Shown here piece by piece: positions 1-7,969 of a stretch of 11,235 nucleotides of DNA. Source of the DNA: Halocaridina rubra (Eukaryota; Arthropoda; Malacostraca; Decapoda; Atyidae); the NCBI GenBank assembly GCA_037179515.1, contig JAXCGZ010022344.1:1-11235 (forward strand), written 5' to 3'. Position 1 is the stretch's first letter; each line of letters opens with the position of its first letter. The position numbers and the translations under genes are program-made. Below the pieces are notes generated by a model, which did no database searches, was not told where the DNA came from, and was given only the letters and a program-made list of their open reading frames with translations.

Positions 1-193
1 AACCTTATAGCTTATATCTGCTATACTTAGGAATGAATGCATTCTATCTGAATACCACTATGTTCATATAACAGATTCCCCAACCTCACTCGGGGCTTCA
101 TTTTAACATTTAATTTAATTCCCAATTTCATTCGGGATATGAAATAACCAAATAAGCACATTACATATGTGAAAACATGAATCATATTTTCTT

Positions 194-264
194 ACCCCGA
201 CCAGGACTCGAACCTAGGACTTATGATAACTAAGTCAAGGCGCTACCACTATACCACAGAAGGT
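194..264 (-). tRNA. tRNA-like module, copy 1
   Basis: 71 nt. The B box GGTTCGAGTCC and the ACTTA/TAAGT hairpin are intact. The A box reads TGGTATAGTGG, a change only at a free position. Preceded on the plus strand by TTTTCTT in place of the usual unbroken T run. Structure and doubts are described under copy 3. Confidence 0.55.
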
Positions 265-468
265 TAAAAGGAATCCAACCTTATTGCTTATATCTGCTAT
301 ACTTAGGAATGAACGCATTCTATCTGAATGCCACTATGTTCATATTACAGATTCCCCAACCTCACTCGTGGCTTCATTTTAGCAATTAATTCCATTCCCA
401 ATCTCATTCGGGCCATGAAATAACCAAATAAGCACATTACATATGTGAAAACATGAATAATTTATTTT

Positions 469-539
469 ACCCCAACCAGGACTCGAACCTAGGACTTATG
501 ATAACTAAGTCAAGGCGCTACCACTACACCACAGAAGGT
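469..539 (-). tRNA. tRNA-like module, copy 2
   Basis: A box, B box and anticodon-position hairpin are intact. The acceptor 3' strand carries a G-to-A type change on the plus strand (ACCCCAACC for ACCCCGACC). Copies 9 and 36 share this change, which links these monomers by descent or exchange. Confidence 0.55.
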
Positions 540-741
540 TAAAAGGAATCCAACTTTATAGCTTATATATGCTATACTTAGGAATGAACGCATTCTATCT
601 GAATGCCACTATGTTCATATTACAGATTCCCCAATCTCACTCGTGGCTTCATTTTAGCATTTAATTCAATTTCAAATCTCATTCGGGCCATGAAATAACC
701 AAATAAGCACATTACATATGTGAAAATATGAATCATTTTTT

Positions 742-812
742 ACCCCGACCAGGACTCGAACCTAGGACTTATGATAACTAAGTCAAGGCGCTACCACTAC
801 ACCACAGAAGGT
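742..812 (-). tRNA. tRNA-like module, copy 3 (consensus form)
   Basis: This copy matches the consensus and serves as the description for all. Read on the minus strand: acceptor 5' ACCTTCT; linker GT; D stem GGTG with CGCC closing a 9-nt loop TAGTGGTAG; linker TTG; hairpin ACTTA-GTTATCA-TAAGT; one base C; T stem CTAGG/CCTGG around the 7-nt loop TTCGAGT; acceptor 3' TCGGGGT; then A at the discriminator place. Acceptor pairs 1-5 form (A-T, C-G, C-G, T-G, T-G) and pairs 6-7 do not. If the hairpin is the anticodon arm, U33 is present and the anticodon would be UAU (isoleucine), but position 37 is C, the linker is too long and the variable region too short. With standard spacing the anticodon would be AGU over an unpaired stem. 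The Pol III A and B boxes are excellent. I call it tRNA-derived; function is uncertain. Confidence 0.6.
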
Positions 813-1014
813 TAAATGGAATCCAACCTTATAGCTTATATCTGCTATACTTAGGAATGAACGCATTCTATCTGAATGCCACTATGTTCATATTACAGAT
901 TTCCCAACCTCACTCGTGGATTCATTTTAGCAATTAATTCGATTCCCAATCTCATTCGGGCTATGAAATAACTAAATAAGCACATCACATATGTGAAAAC
1001 ATGAATCATTTTTT

Positions 1015-1085
1015 ACCCCGACCAGGACTCGAACCTAGGACTTATGATAACTAAGTCAAGGCGCTACCACAACACCACATAAAGG
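1015..1085 (-). tRNA. tRNA-like module, copy 4
   Basis: B box and hairpin are intact. The A-box core is altered (CCACAACACCA on the plus strand). The 5' acceptor end is the variant CACATAAAGGT in place of CACAGAAGGTT, which shifts the acceptor sequence by one base. Copies 14, 23, 26, 31 and 38 share the end variant; copy 14 also shares the A-box change. Confidence 0.5.
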
Positions 1086-1290
1086 TAAAAGGAATCCAAC
1101 CTTATAGCTTATATCTGCTATACTTAGGAATGAACGCATTCTATCTGAATGCCACTATGTTCATATTACAGATTCCCCAACCTCACTCGTGGCTTCATTT
1201 TAGCATTTAATTTAATTCCCAATCTCATTCAGAATATGAAATAACCAAATAGGCACATTACATATGTGAAAACATGAATCATATTTTTTC

Positions 1291-1361
1291 ACCCCGACCA
1301 GGACTCGAACCTAGGACTTTTGATAACTAAGTCAAGGCGCTACCACTACACCACAGAAGGT
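1291..1361 (-). pseudogene. tRNA-like module, copy 5
   Basis: Both Pol III boxes are intact. One hairpin pair is broken (plus strand ACTTTTGATAAC in place of ACTTATGATAAC). The discriminator-side base is C on the plus strand, so G on the sense strand, unlike the usual A. Copy 32 has the same stem change and lies at an exact 7574-bp offset. Confidence 0.5.
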
Positions 1362-1563
1362 TAAATGGAATCCAACCTTATAGCTTATATCTGCAATACT
1401 TAGAAATGAACGCATTATATCTGAATGCCACTATGTTCATATTACAGATTCCCCAACCTCACTCGTGGCTTCATTTTAGCAATTAATTCAATTCCCAATC
1501 TCATTCGGGCCATGAAATAACCAAATAAGCACATTACATATGTTAAAACATGAATCATTTTTT

Positions 1564-1634
1564 ACCCCGACCAGGACTCGAACCTAGGACTTATGATAAC
1601 TAAGTCAAGGCGCTACCACTACACCACAGAAGGT
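1564..1634 (-). tRNA. tRNA-like module, copy 6 (consensus form)
   Basis: Consensus copy: A box, B box, D stem, hairpin and T stem are all present. The spacer that holds its terminator reads GTTAAAACATG, shared only with copy 33, but it still gives a TTTT run on the sense strand. Confidence 0.58.
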
Positions 1635-1836
1635 TAAAAGGAATCCAACCTTATAGCTTATATCTGCCATACTTTGGAATGAACTCATTCTATTTGAATG
1701 CCACTATATTCATATTACAGATTCCCCAACCTCACTCGTTTCTTCATTTTAGCATTTAATTCAATTTCCAATCCCATTGGGACCATGAAATAACCAAATA
1801 AGCACATTACATATGTGAAAATATGAATCATTTTTT

Positions 1837-1907
1837 ACCCCGACCAGGACTCGAACCTAGGACTTATGATAACTAAGTCAAGGCGCTACCACTACACCAC
1901 AGAAGGT
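1837..1907 (-). tRNA. tRNA-like module, copy 7 (consensus form)
   Basis: Consensus copy with all arms and both boxes. It sits in an E-type monomer, recognised by GCCATACTTTGG, CTATTTGAATG and CATTGGGACC in the spacer. Confidence 0.58.
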
Positions 1908-2111
1908 TAAAAGGAATCCAACCTTGTAGCTTATATCTGCTATACTTAGGAATGAACGCATTCTATCTGAATGCCACTATGTTCATGTTACAGATTCCCC
2001 AACCTCACTCGTGGCTTCATTTTATCATTTAATTCAATTCCCAATCTCATTCGGGCCATGAAATAACCAAATAAGCACATTACATATGTGAAAAAATGAA
2101 TAATTTTTTTT

Positions 2112-2182
2112 ACCCCGACCAGGACTCGAACCTAGGACTTATGATAACTAAGTCAAGGCGCTACCACTACACCACAGAAGGT
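2112..2182 (-). tRNA. tRNA-like module, copy 8 (consensus form)
   Basis: Consensus copy with all arms and both boxes. It sits in an F-type monomer (CCTTGTAGC and GTTCATGTTACAG). The A run on the plus strand is lengthened (GTGAAAAAATG), giving a stronger T run for sense-strand termination. Confidence 0.58.
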
Positions 2183-2384
2183 TAAAAGGAATCCAACCTT
2201 ATAGCTTATATCTGCTATACTTAGGAATGAACGCATTCTATCTGAATACCACTATGTTCATATTACAGATTCCCCAACCTCACTCGTGGCTTCATTTTAT
2301 CATTTAATTCAATTCCCAATCTCATTCGGGCCATGAAATAACCAAATAAGCACATTACATATGTGAAAACATGAATCATTTTAT

Positions 2385-2455
2385 ACCCCAACCAGGATTC
2401 GAACCTAGGACTTATGATAACTAAATCAAGGCGCTACCACTACACCACAGAAGGT
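2385..2455 (-). pseudogene. tRNA-like module, copy 9
   Basis: The B box reads GGTTCGAATCC and still fits the Pol III consensus. The hairpin loses one pair (plus strand CTAAAT for CTAAGT). It carries the ACCCCAACC acceptor change of copies 2 and 36 and has an interrupted T run (TTATACCCC) similar to copies 37 and 39. Confidence 0.5.
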
Positions 2456-2658
2456 TAAAAGGAATCCAACCTTATAGCTTATATCTGCTATACTTAGGAA
2501 TGAACGCATTCTATCTGAATGCCACTATGTTCATATTACAGATTCCCAACCTCACTCGTGGCTTCATTTTAGCATTTAATTCAATTCCCAATCTCATTCG
2601 GGATATGAAATAACCAAATAAGCACATTACATATGTGAAAACATGAATAATTTTTTTT

Positions 2659-2729
2659 ACCCCGACCAGGACTCGAACCTAGGACTTATGATAACTAAGT
2701 ATAGGTGCTACCACTACACCACAGAAGGT
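2659..2729 (-). tRNA. tRNA-like module, copy 10
   Basis: Both boxes and the hairpin are intact. The D-stem-to-hairpin linker is changed (AAGTATAGGTGCTACC in place of AAGTCAAGGCGCTACC on the plus strand), weakening the D stem. Copy 11 carries the identical change, as expected for a recent duplication. The same change creates a GTG that starts a spurious 60-codon reading frame at 2705. Confidence 0.53.
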
Positions 2730-2932
2730 TAAAAGGAATCCAACCTTATAGCTTATATCTGCTATACTTAGGAATGAACGCATTCTATATGAATGCCACT
2801 ATGTTCATATTACAGATTCCCAACCTCACTCGTGGCTTCATTTTAGCATTTAATTCAATTCCCAATCTCATTCGGGATATGAAATAACCAAATAAGCACA
2901 TTACATATGTGAAAACATGAATAATTTTTTTT

Positions 2933-3003
2933 ACCCCGACCAGGACTCGAACCTAGGACTTATGATAACTAAGTATAGGTGCTACCACTACACCACAGAA
3001 GGT
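2933..3003 (-). tRNA. tRNA-like module, copy 11
   Basis: Identical to copy 10 through the module, including the ATAGGTG linker change. The whole monomer differs from monomer 10 at a single base by my reading (CTATATG against CTATCTG in the spacer). Confidence 0.53.
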
Positions 3004-3205
3004 TAAAAGGAATCCAACCTTATAGCTTATATCTGCTATACTTAGGAATGAACGCATTCTATATGAATGCCACTATGTTCATATTACAGATTCCCCAACC
3101 TCACTCGGGGCTTCATTTTGGCATTAAATTTAATTCCCAATCTCATTCGGAATATGAAATAACCAAATAAGCACATTACATATGTGAAAATATGAATAAT
3201 TTTTT

Positions 3206-3276
3206 ACCCCGACCAGGACTCGAACCTAGGACTTATGATAACTAAGTCAAGTCGCTACCACTACAGCACAGAAGGT
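3206..3276 (-). tRNA. tRNA-like module, copy 12
   Basis: B box and hairpin are intact. It has the paired changes AAGTCAAGTCGC (D-stem side) and CTACAGCAC (A-box side), found together also in copies 17, 21 and 22. The A box becomes TGCTGTAGTGG. Confidence 0.5.
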
Positions 3277-3478
3277 TAAAAGGAATCCAACCTTATAGCT
3301 TATATCTGCTATACTTAGGAATGAACGCATTCTATCTGAATGCCACTATGTTCATATTACAGATTCCCCAATATCACTCGTGGCTTCATTTTAGCATTTA
3401 ATTCAATTTCAAATCTCATTCGGGCCATGAAATAACCAAATAAGCACATTACATATGTGAAAATATGAATCATTTTTT

Positions 3479-3549
3479 ACCCCGACCAGGACTCGAACCT
3501 AGGACTTATGATACCTAAGTCAAGGCGCTACCACTACACCACAGAAGGT
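3479..3549 (-). tRNA. tRNA-like module, copy 13
   Basis: Boxes and stem are intact. The hairpin loop changes to GGTATCA, replacing the U at the U33-like place with G while keeping TAT at the anticodon place. This would be damaging in a real tRNA. Confidence 0.5.
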
Positions 3550-3751
3550 TAAATGGAATCCAACCTTATAGCTTATATCTGCTATACTTAGGAATGAACG
3601 CATTCTATCTGAATGCCACTATGTTCATATTACAGATTCCCCAACCTCACTCGTGGCTTCATTTTAGCAATTAATTCGATTCCCAATCTCATTCGGGCTA
3701 TGAAATAACCAAATAAGCATATCACATATGTGAAAACATGAATAATTTTTT

Positions 3752-3822
3752 ACCCCGACCAGGACTCGAACCTAGGACTTATGATGACTAGGTCAAGGCG
3801 CTACCACAACACCACATAAAGG
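3752..3822 (-). pseudogene. tRNA-like module, copy 14
   Basis: The B box is intact. The hairpin carries two changes (plus strand ATGATGACTAGGT), which break one stem pair and alter the loop to GTCATCA. It shares the altered A-box side (CCACAACACCA) and the CACATAAAGGT end with copy 4, which lies 2737 bp upstream. Confidence 0.5.
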
Positions 3823-4027
3823 TAAAAGGAATCCAACCTTATAGCTTATATCTTCTATACTTAGGAATGAACGCATTCTATCTGAATGCCACTATGTTCA
3901 TATTACAGATTCCCCAACCTCACTCGGGGCTTCATTTTAGCATTTAATTTAATTCCCAATCTCATTCAGAATATGAAATAACCAAATAAGCACATTACAT
4001 ATGTGAAAACATGAATCATATTTTTTT

Positions 4028-4098
4028 ACCCCGACCAGGACTTGAACGTAGGACTTATGATAACTAAGTCAAGGCGCTACCACTACACCACAGAAGGT
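4028..4098 (-). pseudogene. tRNA-like module, copy 15
   Basis: The B box is damaged at two places (sense CGTTCAAGTCC), which should weaken TFIIIC binding. The hairpin and A box are intact. Copy 19, 1098 bp downstream, carries the same two changes and so derives from the same duplication. Confidence 0.5.
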
Positions 4099-4300
4099 TA
4101 AATGGAATCTAACCTTATAGCTTATATCTGCTATACTTAGAAATGAACGCATTCTATCTGAATGCCACTATGTTCATATTACAGATTCCCCAACCTCACT
4201 CATGGCTTCATTTTAGCAATTAATTCAATTCCCTATCTCATTCGGGCCATGAAACAACCAAATAAGCACATTACATATGTGAAAACATGAATCATTTTTT

Positions 4301-4371
4301 ACCCCGACCAGGACTCGAACCTAGGACTTATGAGAACTAAGTCAAGGCGCTACCACTACACCACAGAAGGT
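4301..4371 (-). tRNA. tRNA-like module, copy 16 (loop variant)
   Basis: Boxes and stems are intact. The loop reads GTTCTCA in place of GTTATCA, so if the hairpin is an anticodon arm the anticodon place changes from TAT to TCT (an arginine-type anticodon). Copy 20 is the same. Confidence 0.53.
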
Positions 4372-4573
4372 TAAAAGGAATCCAACCTTATAGCTTATAT
4401 CTGCCATACTTAGGAATGAACACATTCTATTTGAATGCCACTATGTTCATATTACAGATTCCCCAACCTCACTCGTGGCTTCATTTTAGCATTTAATTCA
4501 ATTTCCAATCTCATTCGGACCATGAAATAACCAAATAAGCACATTACATATGTGAAAATATGAATCATTTTTT

Positions 4574-4644
4574 GCCCCGACCAGGACTCGAACCTAGGAC
4601 TTATGATAACTAAGTCAAGTCGCTACCACTACAGCACAGAAGGT
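4574..4644 (-). tRNA. tRNA-like module, copy 17
   Basis: B box and hairpin are intact. The first base on the plus strand is G rather than A (TTTGCCCCGACC), changing the last acceptor base. It carries the linked CAAGTCGC and CTACAGCAC changes of copies 12, 21 and 22. Confidence 0.5.
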
Positions 4645-4848
4645 TAAAAGGAATCCAACCTTATAGCTTATATCTACTATACTTAGGAATGAACGCATTC
4701 TATCTGAATGCCACTATGTTCATGTTACAGATTCCCCAACCTCACTCGTGGCTTCATTTTAGCATTTAATTCAATTCCCAATCTCATTCGGGCCATGAAA
4801 TAACCAAATAAGCACATTACATATGTGAAAACATGAATAATTTTTTTT

Positions 4849-4919
4849 ATCCCGACCATGACTCGAACCTAGGACTTATGATAACTAAGTCAAGGCGCAA
4901 CCACTACACCACAAAAAGG
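4849..4919 (-). pseudogene. tRNA-like module, copy 18
   Basis: The B box loses its last base match (sense GGTTCGAGTCA). There is an acceptor change (TATCCCGACCATG) and a D-stem-side change (GCGCAACC). The 5' end is ACAAAAAGGT. Copy 24 shares the TATCCCGACCATG form. Confidence 0.48.
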
Positions 4920-5125
4920 TAAAAGGAATCCAACCGTATAGCTTATATCTGCTATACTTAGGAATGAATGCATTCTATCTGAATGCCTCTATGTTCATAT
5001 TACAGATTCCCCAACCTCACTCGGGGCTTCATTTTAGCATTTAATTTAATTCCCAATCTCATTCGGGATATGAAATAACCAAATAAGCACATTACATATG
5101 TGAAAACATGAATCATATTTTTTTT

Positions 5126-5196
5126 ACCCCGACCAAGACTTGAACGTAGGACTTATGATAACTAAGTCAAGGCGCTACCACTACACCACAGAAGGT
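5126..5196 (-). pseudogene. tRNA-like module, copy 19
   Basis: It has the same two B-box changes as copy 15 plus a third in the T stem (plus strand ACCAAGACTTGAACG). The hairpin is intact. It follows the longest spacing in the window (277 bp), caused by a longer T run. Confidence 0.5.
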
Positions 5197-5398
5197 TAAA
5201 TGGAATCTAACCTTATAGCTTATATCTGCTATACTTAGAAATGAAAGCATTCTATCTGAATGCCACTATGTTCATATTACAGATTCCCCAACCTCACTCA
5301 TGGCTTCATTTTAGCAATTAATTCAATTCCCTATCTCATTCGGGCCATGAAATAACCAAATAAGCACATTACATATGTGAAAACATGAATCATTTTTT

Positions 5399-5469
5399 AC
5401 CCCGACCAGGACTCGAACCTAGGACTTATGAGAACTAAGTCAAGGCGCTACCACTACACCACAGAAGGT
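5399..5469 (-). tRNA. tRNA-like module, copy 20 (loop variant)
   Basis: Boxes and stems are intact. The loop is GTTCTCA, as in copy 16, giving TCT at the anticodon place. Its spacer shares the rare CCCTATCTC with monomer 16, confirming the duplication of this block. Confidence 0.53.
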
Positions 5470-5671
5470 TAAAAGGAATCCAACCTTATAGCTTATATCT
5501 GCCATACTTAGGAATGAACGCATTCTATTTGAATGCCACTATGTTCATATTACAGATTCCCCAACCTCACTCGTGGCTTCATTTTAGCATTTAATTTAAT
5601 TTCCAATCTCATTCGGACCATGAAATAACCAAATAAGCACATTACATATGTGAAAATATGAATCAATTTTT

Positions 5672-5742
5672 ACCCCGACCAGGACTCGAACCTAGGACTT
5701 ATGATAACTAAGTCAAGTCGCTACCACTACAGCACAGAAGGT
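5672..5742 (-). tRNA. tRNA-like module, copy 21
   Basis: B box and hairpin are intact, with the linked CAAGTCGC and CTACAGCAC changes. The T run is broken by an A (AATCAATTTTTACC), which is shared only with copy 22. Confidence 0.5.
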
Positions 5743-5944
5743 TAAAAGGAATCCAACCTTATAGCTTATATCTGCTATACTTAGGAATGAACGCATTCTA
5801 TTTGAATGCCACTATGTTCATATTACAGATTCCCCAACCTCACTCGTGGCTTCATTTTAGCATTTAATTTAATTTCCAATCTCATTCGGACCATGAAATA
5901 ACCAAATAAGCACATTACATATGTGAAAATATGAATCAATTTTT

Positions 5945-6015
5945 ACCCCGACCAGGACTCGAACCTAGGCCTTATGATAACTAAGTCAAGTCGCTACCAC
6001 TACAGCACAGAAGGT
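5945..6015 (-). pseudogene. tRNA-like module, copy 22
   Basis: Near-identical to copy 21. It differs by one base in the module (plus strand AGGCCTTATG for AGGACTTATG), which breaks the outermost hairpin pair, and by one base in the spacer. Confidence 0.5.
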
Positions 6016-6217
6016 TAAAAGGAATCCAACCTTATAGCTTATATCTGCTATACTTAGGAATGAACGCATTCTATCTGAATGCCACTATGTTCATGTTACA
6101 GATTCCCCAACCTCACTCGGGGCTTCATTTTAGCATTTAATTCAATTCCTAATCTCATTCGGGCTATGAATTAACCAAATAAGCACAATACATATGTGAA
6201 AACATGAATCATTTTTT

Positions 6218-6288
6218 ACCCCGACCAGGACTCGAACCTAGGACTTATGATAACTAAGTCAAGGCGCTACCACTACACCACATAAAGG
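6218..6288 (-). tRNA. tRNA-like module, copy 23
   Basis: A box, B box, D stem, hairpin and T stem are intact. It has the CACATAAAGGT end variant. Its spacer shares the rare GAATTAACC and CACAATACATATG with monomer 31. Confidence 0.55.
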
Positions 6289-6493
6289 TAAAAGGAATCC
6301 AACCTTATAGCGTATATTTGCTATACTTAGGAATGAATGCATGCTATCTGAATGCCACTATGTTCATATTACAGATTCCCCAACCTCACTCGTGGCTTCA
6401 TTTTAGCATTTAATTCAATTCCCAATCTCATTCGGGCCATGAAATAACCAAAATAAGCACATTACATATGTGAAAACATGAATAATTTTTTTT

Positions 6494-6564
6494 ATCCCGA
6501 CCATGACTCGAACCTAGGACTTATGATAACTAAGTCAAAGTGCTACAACTACACCACAGAAGGT
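6494..6564 (-). pseudogene. tRNA-like module, copy 24
   Basis: The B box loses its last base match (GGTTCGAGTCA). Acceptor change TATCCCGACC as in copy 18. The D-stem and A-box side is altered (CAAAGTGCTACAACTAC), an A-box region shared with copy 25. Confidence 0.48.
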
Positions 6565-6769
6565 TAAAAGGAATCCAACCTTATAGCTTATATCTACTAT
6601 ACTTAGGAATGAATGCATTCTATCTGAATGCCACTATGTTCATATTACAGATTCCCCAACCTCACTCGTTGCTTCGTTTTAGCATTTAATTCAATTCCCA
6701 ATCTCATTCGGGCCATGAAATAACCAAATATGCACATTAAATATGTGAAAACATGAATCATATTTTCTT

Positions 6770-6840
6770 ACCCCGACCAGGACTCGAACCTAGGACTTAT
6801 GATAACTAATTCAAGGTGCTACAACTACACCACAGAAGGT
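6770..6840 (-). pseudogene. tRNA-like module, copy 25
   Basis: The B box is intact. One hairpin pair is broken (CTAATT for CTAAGT). The D-stem and A-box side reads CAAGGTGCTACAACTAC, so the A box no longer matches. The TTTTCTTACC interruption resembles copies 1 and 27. Confidence 0.48.
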
Positions 6841-7045
6841 TAAAAGGAATCCAACCTTATAGCTTATATCTGCTATACTTAGGAATGAACGCATTCTATC
6901 TGAATGCCACTATGTTCACATTACAGATTCCCCAACCTCACTCGTGGCTTCATTTTAGCATTTAATTCAATTCCAAATCTCATCCGGGCCATGAAATAAC
7001 CAAATAAGCACATTACATGTGTGAAAATATGAATCATATTTTTTT

Positions 7046-7116
7046 ACCCCGACCAGGACTCGAACCTAGGAGTAATGATAACTAAGTCAAGGCGCTACCA
7101 CTACAACACATAAAGG
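7046..7116 (-). pseudogene. tRNA-like module, copy 26
   Basis: The B box is intact. The hairpin stem carries two changes (AGTAATGATAAC), so the arm is weakened. The A-box side is CTACAACAC, with the CACATAAAGGT end variant. Confidence 0.48.
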
Positions 7117-7321
7117 TAAAAGTAATCCAACCTTATAGCTTATATCTGCTATACTTAGGAATGAATGCATTCTATCTGAATGCCACTATGTTCATATTAC
7201 AGATTCCCCAACCTCACTCGTGGCTTCATTTTAGCATTTAATTTAATTCCCAATTTCATTCGGGATATGAAATAACCAAATAAGCACATTACATATGTGA
7301 AAAAATGAATCATATATTCTT

Positions 7322-7392
7322 ACCCCGACCAGGACTCGAACCTAGGACTTATGATAACTAATTCAAGGCGCTACCACTACACCACAAAAGGT
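7322..7392 (-). pseudogene. tRNA-like module, copy 27
   Basis: A and B boxes are intact. One hairpin pair is broken (CTAATT), as in copy 25. The 5' acceptor side reads CACAAAAGGTT. The T run is interrupted (ATATTCTTACC). Confidence 0.48.
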
Positions 7393-7594
7393 TAAATGGA
7401 ATCCAACCTTATAGCTTATATCTGCTATACTTAGAAATGAACGCATTCTATCTGAATGCCACTATGTTCATATTACAAATTCCCCAACCTCACTCGTGGC
7501 TTCATTTTAGCAATTAATTCCATTCCCAATCTCATTCGGGCTATGAAATAATCAAATAAGCACATTACATATGTGAAAACATGAATCATTTTTT

Positions 7595-7664
7595 ACCCCG
7601 ACCAGGCCTCGAACCTAGGACTTAGATAACTAAGTCAAGGCGCTACCACTACACCACAGAAGGT
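7595..7664 (-). pseudogene. tRNA-like module, copy 28 (70 nt)
   Basis: A one-base deletion in the hairpin (CTTAGATAAC for CTTATGATAAC) shortens the module to 70 nt. The B box is changed at one fixed place (GGTTCGAGGCC). This copy is the most clearly broken by length. Confidence 0.5.
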
Positions 7665-7867
7665 TAAAAGGAATCCAAACCTTATTGCTTATATCTGCTA
7701 TACTTAGGAATGAACGCATTCTATCTGAATGCCACTATGTTCATATTACAGATTCCCCAACCTCACTCGTGGCTTCATTTTAGCATTTAATTCAATTCCA
7801 AATCTCATTCGGGCCATGAAATAACCAAATAAGCACATTACATGTGTGAAAATATGAATCATTTTTT

Positions 7868-7938
7868 ACCCTGACTAGGACTCGAACCTAGGACTTATGA
7901 TAACTAAGTCAAGGCTCTACCACTACACCACAGAAGGT
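7868..7938 (-). tRNA. tRNA-like module, copy 29
   Basis: B box, A box and hairpin are intact. Acceptor and T-stem side changes are present (ACCCTGACTAGG), with AAGGCTCTACC on the D-stem side. It is the last full module before the SINE-like insertion, whose end lies 14 bases further on. Confidence 0.53.
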
Positions 7939-7949
7939 TAAAAGGAATC

Positions 7950-7969
7950 CATAAACTTTCATAAACTTT
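7950..7969 (-). repeat. Two-copy 10-base tail repeat of the SINE-like element
   Basis: CATAAACTTT occurs twice back to back on the plus strand (sense AAAGTTTATG). Short tandem repeats at the 3' end are a usual SINE/LINE tail feature. The first base belongs equally to the flanking satellite (GGAATCC), so the exact boundary is ambiguous by one or two bases. Confidence 0.7.

Larger units (their letters stand above)
540..2182 (-). repeat. Higher-order block ABCDEF, first instance (monomers 3-8)
   Basis: Six successive monomers with distinct marks: A (TTTCAAATCTC), B (AATTAATTCGATTCC and CACATCACATATG), C (CATTCAGAATATG), D (CTTAGAAATG and AATTAATTCAATTCC), E (GCCATACTTTGG, CTATTTG), F (CCTTGTAGC, GTTCATGTTACAG). 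The same order recurs at 3277-4920. Confidence 0.75.
3277..4920 (-). repeat. Higher-order block ABCDEF, second instance (monomers 13-18)
   Basis: The type order of monomers 3-8 is repeated, with module starts offset by exactly 2737 bp at all six positions (742/3479, 1015/3752, 1291/4028, 1564/4301, 1837/4574, 2112/4849). Monomer 2/12 (469/3206) keeps the same offset, whereas 1/11 and 9/19 do not. Confidence 0.75.
4921..6289 (-). repeat. Higher-order block CDEEF (monomers 19-23)
   Basis: Monomers 19-21 repeat monomers 15-17 at an exact offset of 1098 bp, including rare marks in the modules (TTGAACG, GAGAAC, CAAGTCGC). The E type is then doubled (monomers 21 and 22, two differences by eye) before an F-like monomer 23 with GTTCATGTTACAG. 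Confidence 0.7.
1..7951 (-). repeat. Tandem satellite array, left block (monomers 1-29 and start of 30)
   Basis: Head-to-tail satellite with a monomer of 273-277 bp. I located the same landmark (ACCCCGACC, the 3' acceptor side of the tRNA-like module) in every monomer. Its starts are at 194, 469, 742, 1015, 1291, 1564, 1837, 2112 and so on, giving spacings of 273 to 277. Each monomer, in plus order, has AACCTTATAGC, then a segment with GAACGCATTC, then two related AT-rich half-segments (ATTCCCCAACCTCACTCG and ATTCCCAATCTCATTCGG), then CACATTACATATGTG, a T run, and the minus-strand tRNA-like module ending in AGAAGGT. Strand is given as minus because the tRNA-like module reads that way. Copies differ at scattered single bases and by the length of the T run. 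The window opens exactly at the AACCTTATAG landmark, so the true array start is not seen. Confidence 0.97.

Noticed and set aside
742..812. CENP-B box within the module
   Set aside because: The sense strand has TTCG followed later by CGGG, but the spacing and the fixed A of the TTCGNNNNANNCGGG motif do not fit.
2705..2887. 60-codon open reading frame on the plus strand
   Set aside because: It starts at a GTG made by the ATAGGTG change in copy 10 and reads antisense through the tRNA-like module's 5' end and the spacer. It ends within the same monomer, has no ribosome-site or domain support, and is repeat sequence.
2979..3170. 63-codon open reading frame on the plus strand
   Set aside because: The same artefact 274 bp later in the duplicated monomer 11, running into the spacer of monomer 12. 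Its first 39 residues equal those of the frame at 2705 because the DNA is a tandem copy.
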